Below are positions 1 through 11,130 of a DNA stretch of 64,000 nucleotides, piece after piece. The stretch is from NCBI GenBank assembly GCA_947069175.1, contig CAMTDV010001633.1, positions 59,192,102-59,256,101 of the forward strand. Reading direction: 5' to 3'. This stretch comes from Scalesia atractyloides. Its lineage: Eukaryota > Streptophyta > Magnoliopsida > Asterales > Asteraceae. The notes under the pieces were generated by a model. It had not been told where the DNA came from and searched no databases. It saw nothing but the letters and a program-made list of their open reading frames with translations. The translations under genes and the position numbers were made by a program. The first letter of the stretch is position 1, and each line of letters begins with the position of its first letter.

Positions 1-598
1 TAGTAGCAACTATTTTTACACAAACCAGAACGATTTCGACAATGAGTTACACGAGTTTATCTCTTCATCCAAACTTATTCTGTTTACGAAAACCTTCATC
101 TTTTTACATAAAAATTCTGTTTGTACCTCGGATCCACACTTAAACGAGTATATCGGGGTTAGCTTTGGCTTCCCAAGTTAGAAATCTTGTTATTTCAACT
201 CACCAAGTGTGTTATCCCAAGAAAACTGCTTTAAACTCGATTTTTACACTAAAACGGACCAAAACCGACATATGTTTCGTTCACTAGATAGTGGGACGAA
301 GCGATGTCAAAACCGTCATGAAAAGTACTCGAAATCACATATGTTTGAGGCGAAAACTCAGTTCCGGATGCACGAAGATGCAAGACAGTCAAGTGATAAC
401 TAGACTGGCTTGCACGAACTTATCAGTTCGTAAGAACTAGTACAAGTCCCCACAAGTGACTAACTTGCTCAAAAGACCTCTCCGGCTATAGGTTTGATCA
501 ATAGCTTAAGGTTGGAGGGATGAACACTTGATTTCCCGAAGAAAGACGCGAAAAACACTCGATTTTGGACACAAAACAGGTCACTTCGCACCAGGACC
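1..598. other. Non-coding flank, probably part of an old LTR
   Basis: I see no convincing coding region here. Short open frames are present, but they have no recognisable domain and look like chance. A small inverted repeat, ACGAACT-TATC-AGTTCGT, lies near 413-430. It overlaps a decayed copy of the palindrome that becomes tandem at 599-700. Because the stretch leads into a TATA-like site (about 895) and then an LTR-type 3' end (1543), it may be the upstream part of the same LTR. That assignment is inference. Confidence 0.4.
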
Positions 599-700
599 AG
601 TTCGTACGAATTGACCAATTCATGCGAACTGCCTAACTCGTACAAACTAGCCAACTCGTACGAACTAGCCAACTCGCACAAGGCACAGTTTGTACGAACT
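599..700. repeat. 18-bp tandem repeat with palindromic core
   Basis: Six units begin near 599, 617, 635, 653, 671 and 687, so the period is 18 bp (16 at the last step). The best reading of the unit is AGTTCGTACGAACT followed by a short spacer, usually ending in AGCC or TGCC. The 14-bp core is a perfect inverted repeat. Individual copies carry one to three changes, such as AATTCATGCGAACT. The block lies about 200 bp upstream of a TATA-like site, the usual place for an LTR enhancer. The core differs only in its two central bases from the palindrome in copia elements E4 and E5. Confidence 0.75.
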
Positions 701-879
701 ACCTATTTCTCGTACCGATCTTCGTCTTGAACGTTTCAGCACTATGGAAGACTGATGCACTTTTGTTCCTGCTTGTAGGCTCATCCGACGCTCTCCCCGC
801 TCCATCTCGCTCGTGTTAACTGTTTAATCACGCACTATGAGTATACTTGACCCCTTTTCGCTTTAACACACTTTTGGGA

Positions 880-1543
880 GTTACATACGTTCTCTATAAA
901 ACAAACACTACAAACAACACTTAAAACGCAAACCGCTCTCGCATGACTATACGTGAAACGCTGAATTGTTGTGTGCTACGCTTGTGCTTCATGACTCGCA
1001 CTACCACCCTTAACATGATAGCAACTATAGGTTTACCCGCCACCTGTAGGTGCGGGGGTTGTGAAGGTACACTTTACTTTACTTGTTTACGTACGTGGAC
1101 ACTTCGGTGGATACGTGTCGCGCATCTCATACACAGTCTGTTGGTTAGCTTGTATCCATGCTAAATAGCTTACATGATTCACATGCTACGTTTATACATT
1201 CTGGTTTTGTGAAACGCTTTCATTACTATACTTATGTTAAACCTGTGTACTCACCTTTATATTATGTATTCTCTTATTTTAACATATGTAATAGGATGAT
1301 GGATCATATGCTGAAATGGATTAGGATTCTAGATACCCGCCTAATTCATCTATGTTTTTGTTGAATTGTTTAACACAGATTGCATTCCATTTTTGACTAT
1401 TTTGTAAGGAAATTTTGTTTGGTATTTATGAAATTGAACTTAATTTATTATTATCATAAAAACAGTTATTATGGATTCTCTCGAGCAATCTTGTCACTTA
1501 GTGCCACGTCCCGATGTTTCCGCCATCGGTTGGGGTATGACAC
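880..1543 (+). repeat. Decayed gypsy-type LTR, 3' part
   Basis: A TATA-like TATAAA at 895-900 is followed by several hundred bases of AT-rich sequence that ends at 1505-1543 with CCCGATGTTTCCGCCATCGG and a terminal ATGACA. That ending closely matches the ends of both E3 LTRs (near 17000-17029 and 21834-21863). Intermediate segments, for example around 1230-1290, also resemble the E3 LTR near 16710-16770. I therefore read it as the downstream part of an LTR from a related family. No primer-binding site follows it, so it may be a solo or truncated LTR. The upstream end is not defined. Confidence 0.6.
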
Positions 1544-1650
1544 TAGTTTATTGTTTACGGTTGTGCCTATTATAGTTCTTGCATAGTAAGATTTCTTAAA
1601 GCCATGTAAATACTCCTAACCTATTTTCCATATATGGGATCAAGACCTAT
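1544..1650 (+). repeat. Left piece of older LTR E0, split by E1
   Basis: About 60 bp here (near 1588-1650, including AACCTATTTTCC and a TATATGGG-like run) align with the inside of the E1 LTR near 3556-3620. The matching right-hand piece starts directly after E1, at 58896. This indicates that E1 inserted into an LTR of a related gypsy family. The last five bases, CCTAT (1646-1650), pair with CCGAT (58891-58895) as an imperfect target-site duplication. Confidence 0.6.
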
Positions 1651-4367
1651 CGTAACACCTCGTAAAAACCCGTCCTATAAAATTTCGACACGTGTCCCTT
1701 GATCCTCGTATGTCATGTGTTAGACGAGAGAGACTAAAATTTGCAACATGTTAATTTATAACCTATGAGTGGTGATTATTAAAGTTGAGGGACCAAACTT
1801 GGCTAAATGCCAAATTTTAACTTTTCTGGAAGGCGGTTACGGTCCGTAACCATTCAAAACTATGGGGGCACCAGAAAGGCTTACGGACCGTAAGCCCAAA
1901 GCCATATGGTCCATAAGCGACTGCCAGAGGCAGTTTTGTTGGCAGCCTGCTGCCCTACCACATTTACGCAAATTGCCACCCTTTTGGCTGGTCTTGCCAC
2001 GTCCAAAAAAACTTGTACTCCTCCTAGAGCAGCCCCTAATACCTGACAAGCCCTCATACTCCTTCCTCAACTATAAATAGAGGCCTCCTTTGTCTCATTT
2101 ACTTGCTCATTCCTCTTATTCCCCTCTATTGCTCACTTGGGAAGTTCTGGATCTATTTGGGAGCACTCTCTGAGCTATCTAGTCTTTTTGGATCACATGT
2201 AAGTGTTCCAACTTGTTCTTTTCAGTTTTATAGGCTAAAAGCCAAAAGTCAAAGCGTTTAAGTAAAAACGCCTTGACCTTCGGCTAAGACCATTACGGTC
2301 CAGCCATTGTTTGATGCATACATGGCTATGTGATCGTAATTAGGTAGGTGTTAATCCTTAAAAGGGCACCTCCTAATTACCATGTTTGCTTGACCAATTG
2401 ACGGGTTAAAGTTATTGTCAATAAAAGTCAACGGGTCAGTTTTTGAAAAATATTCATAATCAGTAATGTAGGTGTTATAAAATATGTTTTAACACTTTAA
2501 TAATTTGGTAATAATTATAAGAACATGTGTGAACATGTTCAGCCCGTCAATTCCAAGTCTAGGGTCGGTTCGCAACCGAAAGTTGTAAGGATTGACTCCT
2601 GCTTTGACTTTCAGTTTTGACCCGATTTAGCAACTTAGGCTACTGACCTTAAGTTGTTTTAGGACCATGTTATAGTATAGTATAACCCTCTGGAGTTATA
2701 CTACATGGTCGTCTAATATTCTGTGTTTTATGCAAGTATCCGACATTATGCCAATATTTGACTAAAATGCCCTTTTTGTGTAAATGAAGGTTTTAAACAC
2801 CAACAAGCATATAAATAATTTACATACTGATTGTAAACTTAATTAAATTATTTTGATGTCAGCATTTTGGTCATAGGCTGCGTTTTGAATAAATATAGTT
2901 AACATTGCTTTTAAATGACTAAAATGCCCTTTTCGGCATTTTACAAGGTTTAAACATAACTTCTCCACCAAAACTAATGGCCTACTGATATAACCTCATA
3001 GAATACATATTTTTATAGAATGTTTATGACCTTGACATCAGATTACTCGCAAACCTCTTTTATAAAGCGTAAAATGACCAAAACGCCCTTTTGACACGTA
3101 ACTTGATTTTAAAACCATAAGGACATATATGTTGATATCCTACTGATATCCTAACATGTTTTTAACACATTGGCATATGGGACTATATGACTCATCCGGT
3201 TACCCGGTTTCGCTTATATGCGAATGGTTAGGCCTACGTGACAAGTTTACGTCTTTTAACCAAAACGGGTTTAACCTTATCATTTTTATATCAAAATCCA
3301 GAATGTTATGTGTTTACCCATATTATACAAGTCTTAGTACTTTCGGGACCAAATGACATTCTATTCCGGTCACCGCTTAATCTAGCGTATCATACCATAT
3401 TTATTAAACGTAAGACTAACCGGTTCAAGTCTATGACTTAACTAAGGACCCGTTAGCATTCTAATTGGTTAATAATACCATCATTCCATATTAGACGCCT
3501 TCCGGTAGATTGTGCTTGTACTTATCTCTTTGAATTGCAACTGAGTTATTACTTTTTGAAGATTTAGCTCAGGTAGATACTTTTAACCTATTTTCCCTTA
3601 TACGGGCTTGGGATACGGTAAATTATTACCGCTTGGTCGGGTATGGGATCATGTATTGTCCAGTTGTGATTTTAACTAAATCTCCTCGTTTTAATCTGTA
3701 TTGCCTGATAACTTAAACATTGGAGGTGGGCTTGACCGTGTGTGGGATATCCTTAAGCTCATTAAAGTGCTAATGGCCACGACTTATGCACGGGGTCTAG
3801 GCATACACCCGACTGTGCCAATTATTATTATTATCTGCTTTTTTGTGAAACTTCAGAAGTGGTGCGTCAGTCGATCATGTCTTGGTTTCTGTATTGGGCC
3901 TCATATGTATTGATAGGCTTATAAAACTGTATACAAGGTCATTTGAACTGTCCCAAGTTATTTATAAAAATGTGCCTAGCACACTTCAAAGAATTTTTGA
4001 AAAGATTTTCAAAAAGTGTCGATTGATTGTATTTACCAGTGAAAACTGACGTATTTTCAAAAGATTAAGTTACAGGTACAACACGAAATAGGCCGGAAGC
4101 TGTGTAGGCGACAAGTAGAGGACTTGCGACCCTTAGTTGTGCTATAAAGCCTGTTGATCACTTTTGTACATATTTTTTACGATCCGCATGTGGATCGTTA
4201 TTACAATCCATCTGTGTTTAATATTTCTTAACTTTAAACATTATCGGGTTGTAATAATATTTAAATCCAAAACTTCCGCCGTGTTGCTCTGTGTTGTTTG
4301 GTTATGATGTTATCAACTTACGTCACAATACTCCTCACCGGGATACACGTGGAAATCGGGTGTGACA
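1651..4367 (+). repeat. E1 5' LTR
   Basis: The repeat starts CGTAACACCTCG, where the other LTR has TGTAACACC, so its first base has mutated from T to C. It ends in TGTGACA. It aligns with 56161-58890 throughout. The 5' copy lacks about 23 bp near 1852-1856 that the 3' copy has near 56358-56385. A TATAAATA box lies at 2072-2079. At 2.7 kb it is long for a plant gypsy LTR. Short open frames inside it recur in the other LTR and are not genes. Confidence 0.93.
2072..2079 (+). promoter_or_regulatory. TATA box of E1 5' LTR
   Basis: TATAAATA sits about 420 bp into the LTR, preceded by CTCAAC and followed by GAGGCC. The equivalent box is at 56605-56612 in the 3' LTR. It is the likely RNA polymerase II core promoter of E1; the transcription start should be roughly 30 bp further on. 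Confidence 0.6.
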
Positions 4368-4370
4368 GGT

Positions 4371-4383
4371 TGGTATTAGAGCC
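4371..4383 (+). other. E1 primer-binding site (tRNA-Met type)
   Basis: TGGTATTAGAGCC begins 3 bp after the 5' LTR. It differs by one C-to-T change from TGGTATCAGAGCC, the usual plant site complementary to the 3' end of initiator tRNA-Met. It would prime minus-strand cDNA synthesis. Confidence 0.88.
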
Positions 4384-4548
4384 AACGTTTAAGTGAATTC
4401 AACACTACTCTTTTGTGTTTGATCTCAAACGACACAGTAACACATTCCTTAGACTCTCGAGTCTAGGCATTGACCTAGGATTACTCATTTGCATTGTTTT
4501 AATTATTCTTGAATTATTTTGGTTTTAACTTGTTTTTGAAGCAGGAAT

Positions 4549-5709
4549 ATGCCGCCAAGAGTAAGAGGTAGAGGAGGCAAAGGAAATAGTCCCAATGCGG
4601 GGTGGACCTTCAATGATAGGTCCTTCAAATATACATAACTATAACCCATACGAAGGGTCAGGTGACTCTTCGTCGCCATGGGAACCGATTCGGCACTCGA
4701 TTTCTCATGAGTATTCAGCACTAAATTCCTCACACCACTCCCATCACTCGCATCACTCGCATTCTCATTACTTTCATGGAGACTATAACCCGAACATTTA
4801 CTTGCGTTCACCCTCTGTCACCCCTCCGGTTGATTCCCAGACCACATGGACGAGGATGTCGATCCCGAGATGACTCCGACCGGATCTCCCGGTCACCCAA
4901 TTGAATTATCCAGCGGTTCAAACTCCTATGCAGGGACCCCATACCAAGGTCCCGATGATTTCCAACAAAGGTGGGAGCAGTACGTCTTCTACAACACTCC
5001 GTCCTACCATAACACCCCCTCATACCATGCTCCTCAACAGGAACAACGTCCGCCTGAGGAAGTACAAATGGAACCGGTGGAGCAACCACTACCACCACCT
5101 GAACCACAACCGCCACGAAGGCGTGGGGCGCGCATGTCGATGCGCCTAGGACCAAGGGCAGGGTCACTTCCACCTTTGCCTAGCCCTTACCCCATAACTC
5201 CTGAGGATCCCCAAATGGGTGGACCCTCCAACACATCACCTGTGGTGGAACCAGCACCACAACCTGCGGTTAACCCGCTACCATCACCAGTGGCACAACC
5301 ACTAAACGTGGAACAACCACCACCGGGTTTTGAAAAACCAATCCCTTCATATCCAGATCCGGCTGGATATAATCCTTTTGCCAATTCTAGTTTGCCTAAC
5401 TATCTTCACCAGGCACCTTCACAAGACCCTTACTTAGAGGCAGCTGCACATAATGATCTTCTCCCTTCCCCTTTCCCACCATATTCAACTATACCATATT
5501 CGGCTGGTGGGTATCCCTTTTATGGATATCATCCTTCGGTTGCACCTCCACCTTATGTATATCAACACCCGGTTGCACCACAACCGCAACCACAGCCTCA
5601 ACCTCAACCTCAACCACCAGCACTTGAGGCCATGCAAGAGACCTTAGAGAGGATGAAGGAACTTAAGCGGAAAGGTGAAAAATCTGAAAAGAAAATAAAA
5701 TTTTTTTAA
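4549..5709 (+). pseudogene. E1 ORF1: proline-rich protein upstream of gag, frameshifted
   Basis: A reading frame opens with MPPRVRGRGGKG, an Arg/Gly-rich start, at 4549. It shifts frame within the first 30 codons and again near 4846-4873. The rest, 4846-5709, is open for 287 codons. The protein is rich in Pro, Gln and Tyr, with a basic PPRRRGARMSMR segment near 5110, a PQPQPQ run near 5578-5620, and a Lys/Glu-rich possible coiled-coil end. An earlier segment (about 4733-4775) is a Ser/His run. I see no enzyme motif. It precedes the gag start at 14853 by about 1.1 kb once E2 is removed. It could be a separate ORF or a detached gag N-terminus. I know similar proline-rich frames from Asteraceae gypsy elements, but function is unknown. 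Confidence 0.65.
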
Positions 5710-6160
5710 AGAGGTTTGTGAAGATGGTTAAAGGGAAAAAGGGTGACTAAAATCCTTGTATATCGTTTATGCATTTGTATTTTCCAAAAGTACCTTCGTG
5801 GACATTGCTTTATTTTTATTTAGCCCCTGCGTGGACATTATCTTTAAGTGATAGTCCTTGCGAGGACACTTTTCATATTTAAAAGTCCTATTTTTAGGCA
5901 CCAATGTATTTGTAACTCATTAGTTAAATGGAACTTTTTGGAAATTATTTATGTATTCCGCTTCATCCGTTGTTCAAGCGATCGTCTCGATTTTTAACTC
6001 GAAATTTATGATCATCTATAAGAATTCCCAAAAATCCTCTTGATGGTTTACATCCGCCAAGTGATAAGGTCACATTAATTGACGAAAGGGTAGTTAAGTA
6101 GTAAAGCCTTCTACCATGATAGTTAAGGTTGATGATCCCTTCTATCCAAAGGTGGTGAAC
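5710..6160 (+). other. E1 non-coding leader, left of E2
   Basis: This AT-rich stretch has no coding sequence. It holds three decayed copies of a short unit like CTTGCGTGGACATT near 5791, 5826 and 5860, spaced about 35 bp apart. It ends at the E2 target site TGAAC (6156-6160) and continues in E1 after 14198. Confidence 0.6.
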
Positions 6161-7730
6161 TGTAACATCCTGTTTTGTGAACCAATAAGATTATAAGCTT
6201 AATATTCCATTATATTGTTGAGCAGGTAAGTAACGAATTAGATGGTCAATTGGAGTGTGAAATATCTAGACGAGCAATTAGTATTATGCGATATCGTTTA
6301 ACTATAATAATAAAATATATTATATTTGACCCTACTCCATTCTTAATGAAACTTCGGTTAAAAGATAGATAAAAATATGCTCGTTCAAATGATATATTCG
6401 TCGTTTTATAAAACGCTATATTCTAAAAGTTATACGAGAAAAAAAAGTGAAACAACTGAATTAATTATAATAGTATAATAATAAAAAAAATTAAAACTAA
6501 ACTTACCAACTTTGCTAGTTGCCGTGAGGAAGCAAGTAGGCTAGCAAGCATGACATTTCATCCCACATCGAACTAGAATTGAAAACAAGCAACCTGGCTA
6601 GCTGCACACTTTCTTCCCACATCGACAGAATGTAACAAAGGAGCTGCTAGCTTCATTGTATATATAGAAACATATGGGTGTTATTTAGAGTATAGTTTTT
6701 ATAATGTGAACACTATTATAGAGAATCCCAAGTATACGATACCCCGTTGGGTGTTGTTACTAGTCGTCTTTGGAGCACGAGTAGGAGCATGAGTATGGAG
6801 ATACATCAAATTAGTTTTAAGGTATGTTTCCGTTAAATTTATGTTTAGTATTTCTTGTTTATTTAATTTTAGTAATTAATATTAGTATTAGTATTAGTAA
6901 TAATAATATTATTATTTTTAGGTATTAGGGTTATTATTAGGGGTGGGTATTGGGTAGCCTAGCCTTACTTAGGCATAGACTGATCACCAATGCTTAAACA
7001 AAACAGGGTTAGCCAATATCCGACCATGATAATAACTAGTTAGAGGTACCGCTACCTAACAAATGATTATGTAATTTGTGTCAGGACCTTGAGATAGTAC
7101 CTAATATACTAGAAACTAGTATCAACTGTTACACAACTAGAAAGAGGTGAATTTTATGAATGCTTTCCAAATGTGAACATGCTTGTCCTAAATTGTAGTA
7201 ATATAACATGACTGTTGTACGCATCTACATAACATGTACACTCATACACACGATATTTGTGGTCCCTTGTACGTGCCGCTGGGCGGGATTTTTCTAGTTC
7301 TACACCGGTCAGTGTAGTGACATTAACTGTATGATGATGTGTCGCGTGTTGACGTTGGTTATGATGATATGGGCAGGTACAAAGTCATTGTGAAATAATG
7401 TGATTTATAACTCGGGTATATTCATGAACTCACTAGTTATATCTGACGTCTTTTAAGCATGTGTCACAGGTAATGATGCATGAACGTGAGCGATAGTCCA
7501 GGTTGATAATAGTGTGATGGAATAGTTTACCTCGACTCTTTATAGTTTGTAGGACTGTATATCCCAAATGGTGTAATCTGGTGGAAGTTTTGAAATGACA
7601 GACAAGGTTTAGTCTGATCAGATGTTGTATTTCAGTTTTCAGACATTGTAAAGTAAGTTGTTAATGAATAAAATAAGCACTCTTTGTATCAACTGTGTTA
7701 TAACGCATCATTATCGGGTGAGGTGTCACA
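6161..7730 (+). repeat. E2 5' LTR
   Basis: It begins TGTAACATCC and ends GTGTCACA, and aligns end to end with 12621-14193 apart from scattered substitutions and small indels. A TATATATAG box near 6659-6667 corresponds to TATAAATA at 13121-13128 in the 3' copy. A run of TTAGTATTAG-like microrepeats lies near 6870-6930. Confidence 0.95.
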
Positions 7731-7732
7731 GT

Positions 7733-7745
7733 TGGTATCAGAGCC
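7733..7745 (+). other. E2 primer-binding site (tRNA-Met type)
   Basis: TGGTATCAGAGCC starts 2 bp after the LTR and is a perfect match to the common plant initiator tRNA-Met site. The following 380 bp to 8125 form an untranslated leader in which I see no other feature. Confidence 0.92.
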
Positions 7746-8125
7746 AAAGGTTTTAGCGAATTAGGTATTTGGTATGGATACCTAGGCTTCAACCTAAGAG
7801 AACATGCCTGCTTAACTTATTATTAGGATGCCATGAGTTGTAAAGGAATTGAGATATAAGTAAGAATGCTTTAGCTGAATTGGATATACAAGTAATAGAT
7901 AAATCTGAGTATGAACTTACTAAGGGTACAGAGTTATTGGAATATACCCATAGTGATAACTACAGCCTATAAACTCTTATATGGTTAGAGCCTTGTACCC
8001 ACTTCCTATTTCAATGTGATATATTTGAAAAATTTGTTGTATTATTTGTACTATGTGAAATAATTATTTTAACTGCCTGTTAACGAATAAAATATTGAAG
8101 TAGTGTTTTCCTGAAAAATTAGAAA

Positions 8126-9250
8126 ATGTCGGCAGAACCTTCGATTAACAATAATCGCCGGCCTAACCCACCGGTTGATCCACCTATTGACTCTGCTCAT
8201 CATGGCGAATCTGTTAACATAGGAGATGATGTAATCGACCGGATAGCCATTCGAGTTGCGCAAATCCTTGCCAGTGCACAGGGACACGATCGTCGGAATA
8301 CAAAACGACCAGTGTAGTCTAAGGGAAGTACCACACCTACACCAACTCCACGAGAGGAAATTCGACAAGAAAAGAAGGCCGATAATACTAACGTAACCAA
8401 AGGCATAGAAACATAAATCGCTAGCGAATGCAACTACAAGACTTTCATTTCTTGTAACCCTCCTTCATTCGATGGGAAGAAAGGTGCTATTGAGGCACAT
8501 GAATGGCTAACTGAGGTAGAAGCCATTCTGGACGTTAGTGATTGCCAAGAAAGAAATAAAGTTACGTTTGTTGTCCATTTGTTTAAATCTGAAGCCTTTA
8601 TTTTGGTGGAGGATACAAAAACAAACTAGAGGTGAGGATCTGGCATATCGCCTAACTTGGAAGGAATTTTCAGAATTGTTTACAAAATACTTCTGTCCAC
8701 CAAGCGAAACTGACATAATTGAAAAGGAATTTTTGCATCTTGAACTCGAGAATAAGACATACCGGGAGTATGTCAGTGACTTCAATGAAATGTCTCGACT
8801 AGTATCTTACTTGGTAAACACTGAAGAAAATCATATTCGGAGATTCCTTTGGGGACTACCTACAGAATATCACACGTTTATCAAGTCCACGAAACCAACT
8901 ACCGATGAGGATGCGGTAGAGGCTAGAGCAACTTTTTTCCGCAGAGATCCAACAAAAGAAAACCCCAGACCTTGCCCCAAAAAGGAAATGGGACAACCAC
9001 CAAGAACAAAGGAGGACCAACTAGAGAGATTCTAAAAGGCAGCGGGGACTCCCACCTAGCTGCCAAACTTGTGGTAAAATACATCATGGCCCATGTAACC
9101 AGTTAGTATGTAGAAGCTGTAATAAACCAGGATACACCACCTATGACTGTAAGGAGCCTCGAAGATGTTTTAAATGTGGAGAATTGGGTCATTATAGTAA
9201 TAATTGTACTAAGAATGATCCACCCAATAAGGCAAGAGGGAGAGCTTTTG
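8126..9250 (+). pseudogene. E2 gag, broken
   Basis: The ATG at 8126 follows the leader and opens the N-terminal gag region; a stop ends the first frame near 8317. The capsid-like retrotransposon gag domain continues with FISCNPPSFDGKKG (near 8445), then shifts frame near 8595 and is open from 8538 to 9035 (WKEFSELFTKYF, YREYVSDFNEMSRL). After another shift come two cysteine-rich units near 9056-9215, including CRSCNKPGYTTYDC (His replaced by Thr) and CFKCGELGHYSNNC (intact CCHC). Gag would form the particle and bind element RNA. At least three disruptions are visible. Confidence 0.88.
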
Positions 9251-9623
9251 TGCTAAACATTGAGGAAACCCGCAGGAATCCTGATGTTATAACAGGTATG
9301 TTCCTTTTAAACAATTTTTATGCTAAGATATTGTTCGATACTGGTGCTGATAAAAGTTTTATATCTGAATCTTTCCAAGCTATGATTAGATAGACCCTAG
9401 TAAGTTGGTCAAACCATTTGCAGTAGCATTAGTAGATGGAAAGGGAGATGAAATTGTAGAGGTTATTAAGGATTGTACTATTAAAATTGGTGACTCGTTG
9501 ATACCTATAGACCTACTACCAATAAAACTTGGGGAGTTTGATATAGTAATAGGAATGGATTGGTTGTCTGATCATCAAGCCCAAATATTATGTGATAAGA
9601 AGCAAATTCGAATTAAGAACTAG
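9251..9623 (+). pseudogene. E2 aspartic protease, broken
   Basis: ILFDTGADKSFIS near 9330-9365 is the catalytic DTGA-type motif of retrotransposon proteases. A stop near 9393 and a frameshift follow. The second half (9405-9623) carries the conserved flap-to-end segment and the GMDWL motif near 9555. It would cut the Gag-Pol polyprotein. The next 150 bp to RT carry stops. Confidence 0.85.
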
Positions 9624-9770
9624 AATGGGAAGACCTTGATAATTCATGGGAGAAACCTAGTAAACCCATAAGTTTCATCACCATGTTAAAAGAAAAAGTG
9701 CATTTGAAAAGGTCAATTAGCCTATTTAGTATGTGCACTAGAAACTAAAGAGGAAAGAAAAATAGAAGAT

Positions 9771-10798
9771 GTGCCTGTGGTGGCCGAATTTCTGGAGGTA
9801 TTCCCTAATGATCTTCCTGGGTTACCACCTGATAGGCAAATTGAGTTTAGTATTGACCTTATCCCGAGAGCTACCCCGATTGCCAAAGCCCCGTATCGCC
9901 TTGCCCCAACTGAAATGGAAGAATCGAGAAATCAACTCAAGGAATTACTGAGTAAAAGATTTATACGTCCTAGCACGTCACCCTGGGGAGCGCCGATTCT
10001 CTTTGTCAAGAAGAAAGATGGCTCCATGAGAATGTGTATTGACTATAGAGACCTGAATAAAATTACAGTAAAGAATCGATACCCTCTACCACGGATTGAT
10101 GATCTTTTTGATAACTACAAGGTGCCAGTTATTTCTCAAAGACAGACTTAAGATCTGGATATCATCAACTGAAGGTAAGAGAAGGGGACATACCTAAGAC
10201 TGCTTTTAGAACAAGGTATGGTCACTACGAGTTCCTAGTGATACCATTCGGCCTTACAAATGCACCAGCTTCTTTCATGGATCTAATGAACCAAGTATGC
10301 AAACCCTTCCTGGATCAGTTCGTGATTGTTTTCATAAACGATATTCTCATTTATTCTAAGAGCAAAGAAGCACATGAAGAACATCTTCGTGCTATCCTTA
10401 AGATGCTGAAGGAGGAGAAACTTTATGCTAAGCATACTAAATGTGAATTCTGAACCAGGGAAGTCCAATTTTTAGGACACATCGTGAATGAAGAAGGTAT
10501 ACAAGTAGATCCTGCCAAAGTTGAAGTAATTAAGAACTGGGAAAAAACTAGAAATCCCACTGAAATTAGACGATTCTTGGGGTTAGCAGAATACTACCGA
10601 AGGTTTATCCAAAACTTTTCTAAGATAGCTATGCCTTTAACAACCTTAACTCAGAAAAGTATTCCATTTTTTTGGAGTAACAAACAAGAAGAGGCTTTTA
10701 ACCTTTTAAAGGAGAAGCTATCTAGTGCTCCTATCCTTGCTTTACCTGAGGGGCACATAAGACTGTGGTATATTGTGATGCTTCCCACTACGGATTAG
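9771..10798 (+). pseudogene. E2 reverse transcriptase, broken, active site altered
   Basis: The frame opens with PVVAEFLEVFPNDLPGLPP and continues through ISTSPWGAPILFVKKKDGS-type RT motifs (near 9980-10025) and CIDYRDLNKITVKNRYPLPR. A frameshift with a short loss lies near 10120-10150. Motif YHQLK follows, then PFGLTNAPA. The catalytic box reads FINDILIYS near 10331-10357, where the family has F/Y-x-D-D, so the first catalytic Asp is Asn. A TGG-to-TGA type stop interrupts at 10451-10453, and the connection domain (RRFLGLAEYYRRFI) follows. This polymerase would be expected to be inactive. Confidence 0.9.
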
Positions 10799-11130
10799 GG
10801 TGTGTGTTAATGCAATGAGGCAAGGTCATAGCCTATGCATCCAAACAGTTAAATACTCATGAAAAGAATTACACCACTCACAATTTAGAAGCAATAGTGT
10901 TTGCCCTTAAAATTTGGAGACACTATTTATATGGCACCAAGTGTGTATGTCTATACGGATCACCAGAGTCTCAAATACATCTTTGAGCAAAAGATGTTAA
11001 ATATGAGACAGAGAAGATGGATAGAATTGCTAAATGATTACGATTGTGAAATTCGCTACCATTCGGGAAAAGCGAACGTGGTGGCGGATGCTCTTACCCA
11101 CAAGGAACCAATCAAACCCTTAAGAATGCG
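10770..11130 (+). pseudogene. E2 RNase H, broken
   Basis: The region encodes the gypsy RNase H motifs in order: CDAS-type start near 10775, ALKIWRHYLYG near 10906-10935 (in shifted frame), TDHQSLKYIF near 10955-10985, and ADALTHKE near 11085. A stop replaces a codon near 10816 and a frameshift separates the two halves near 10930. RNase H would remove the RNA strand of the RNA-DNA hybrid. Confidence 0.85.

Noticed and set aside
4808..5173. 121-codon minus-strand frame opposite E1 ORF1
   Set aside because: It is the reverse of a proline/glutamine-rich plus-strand frame and has no domain; it reflects composition.
4549..5709. Assigning E1 to the Ogre lineage because of an ORF before gag
   Set aside because: Integrase ends in a chromodomain-like WDARLGPEY segment and gag/pol resemble E2, which fits a chromovirus better. 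The extra ORF alone is not decisive.
7733..7745. Possible tRNA gene near the TGGTATCAGAGCC sites
   Set aside because: Only the short complement of a tRNA 3' end is present, directly after an LTR. No cloverleaf is seen; these are primer-binding sites.
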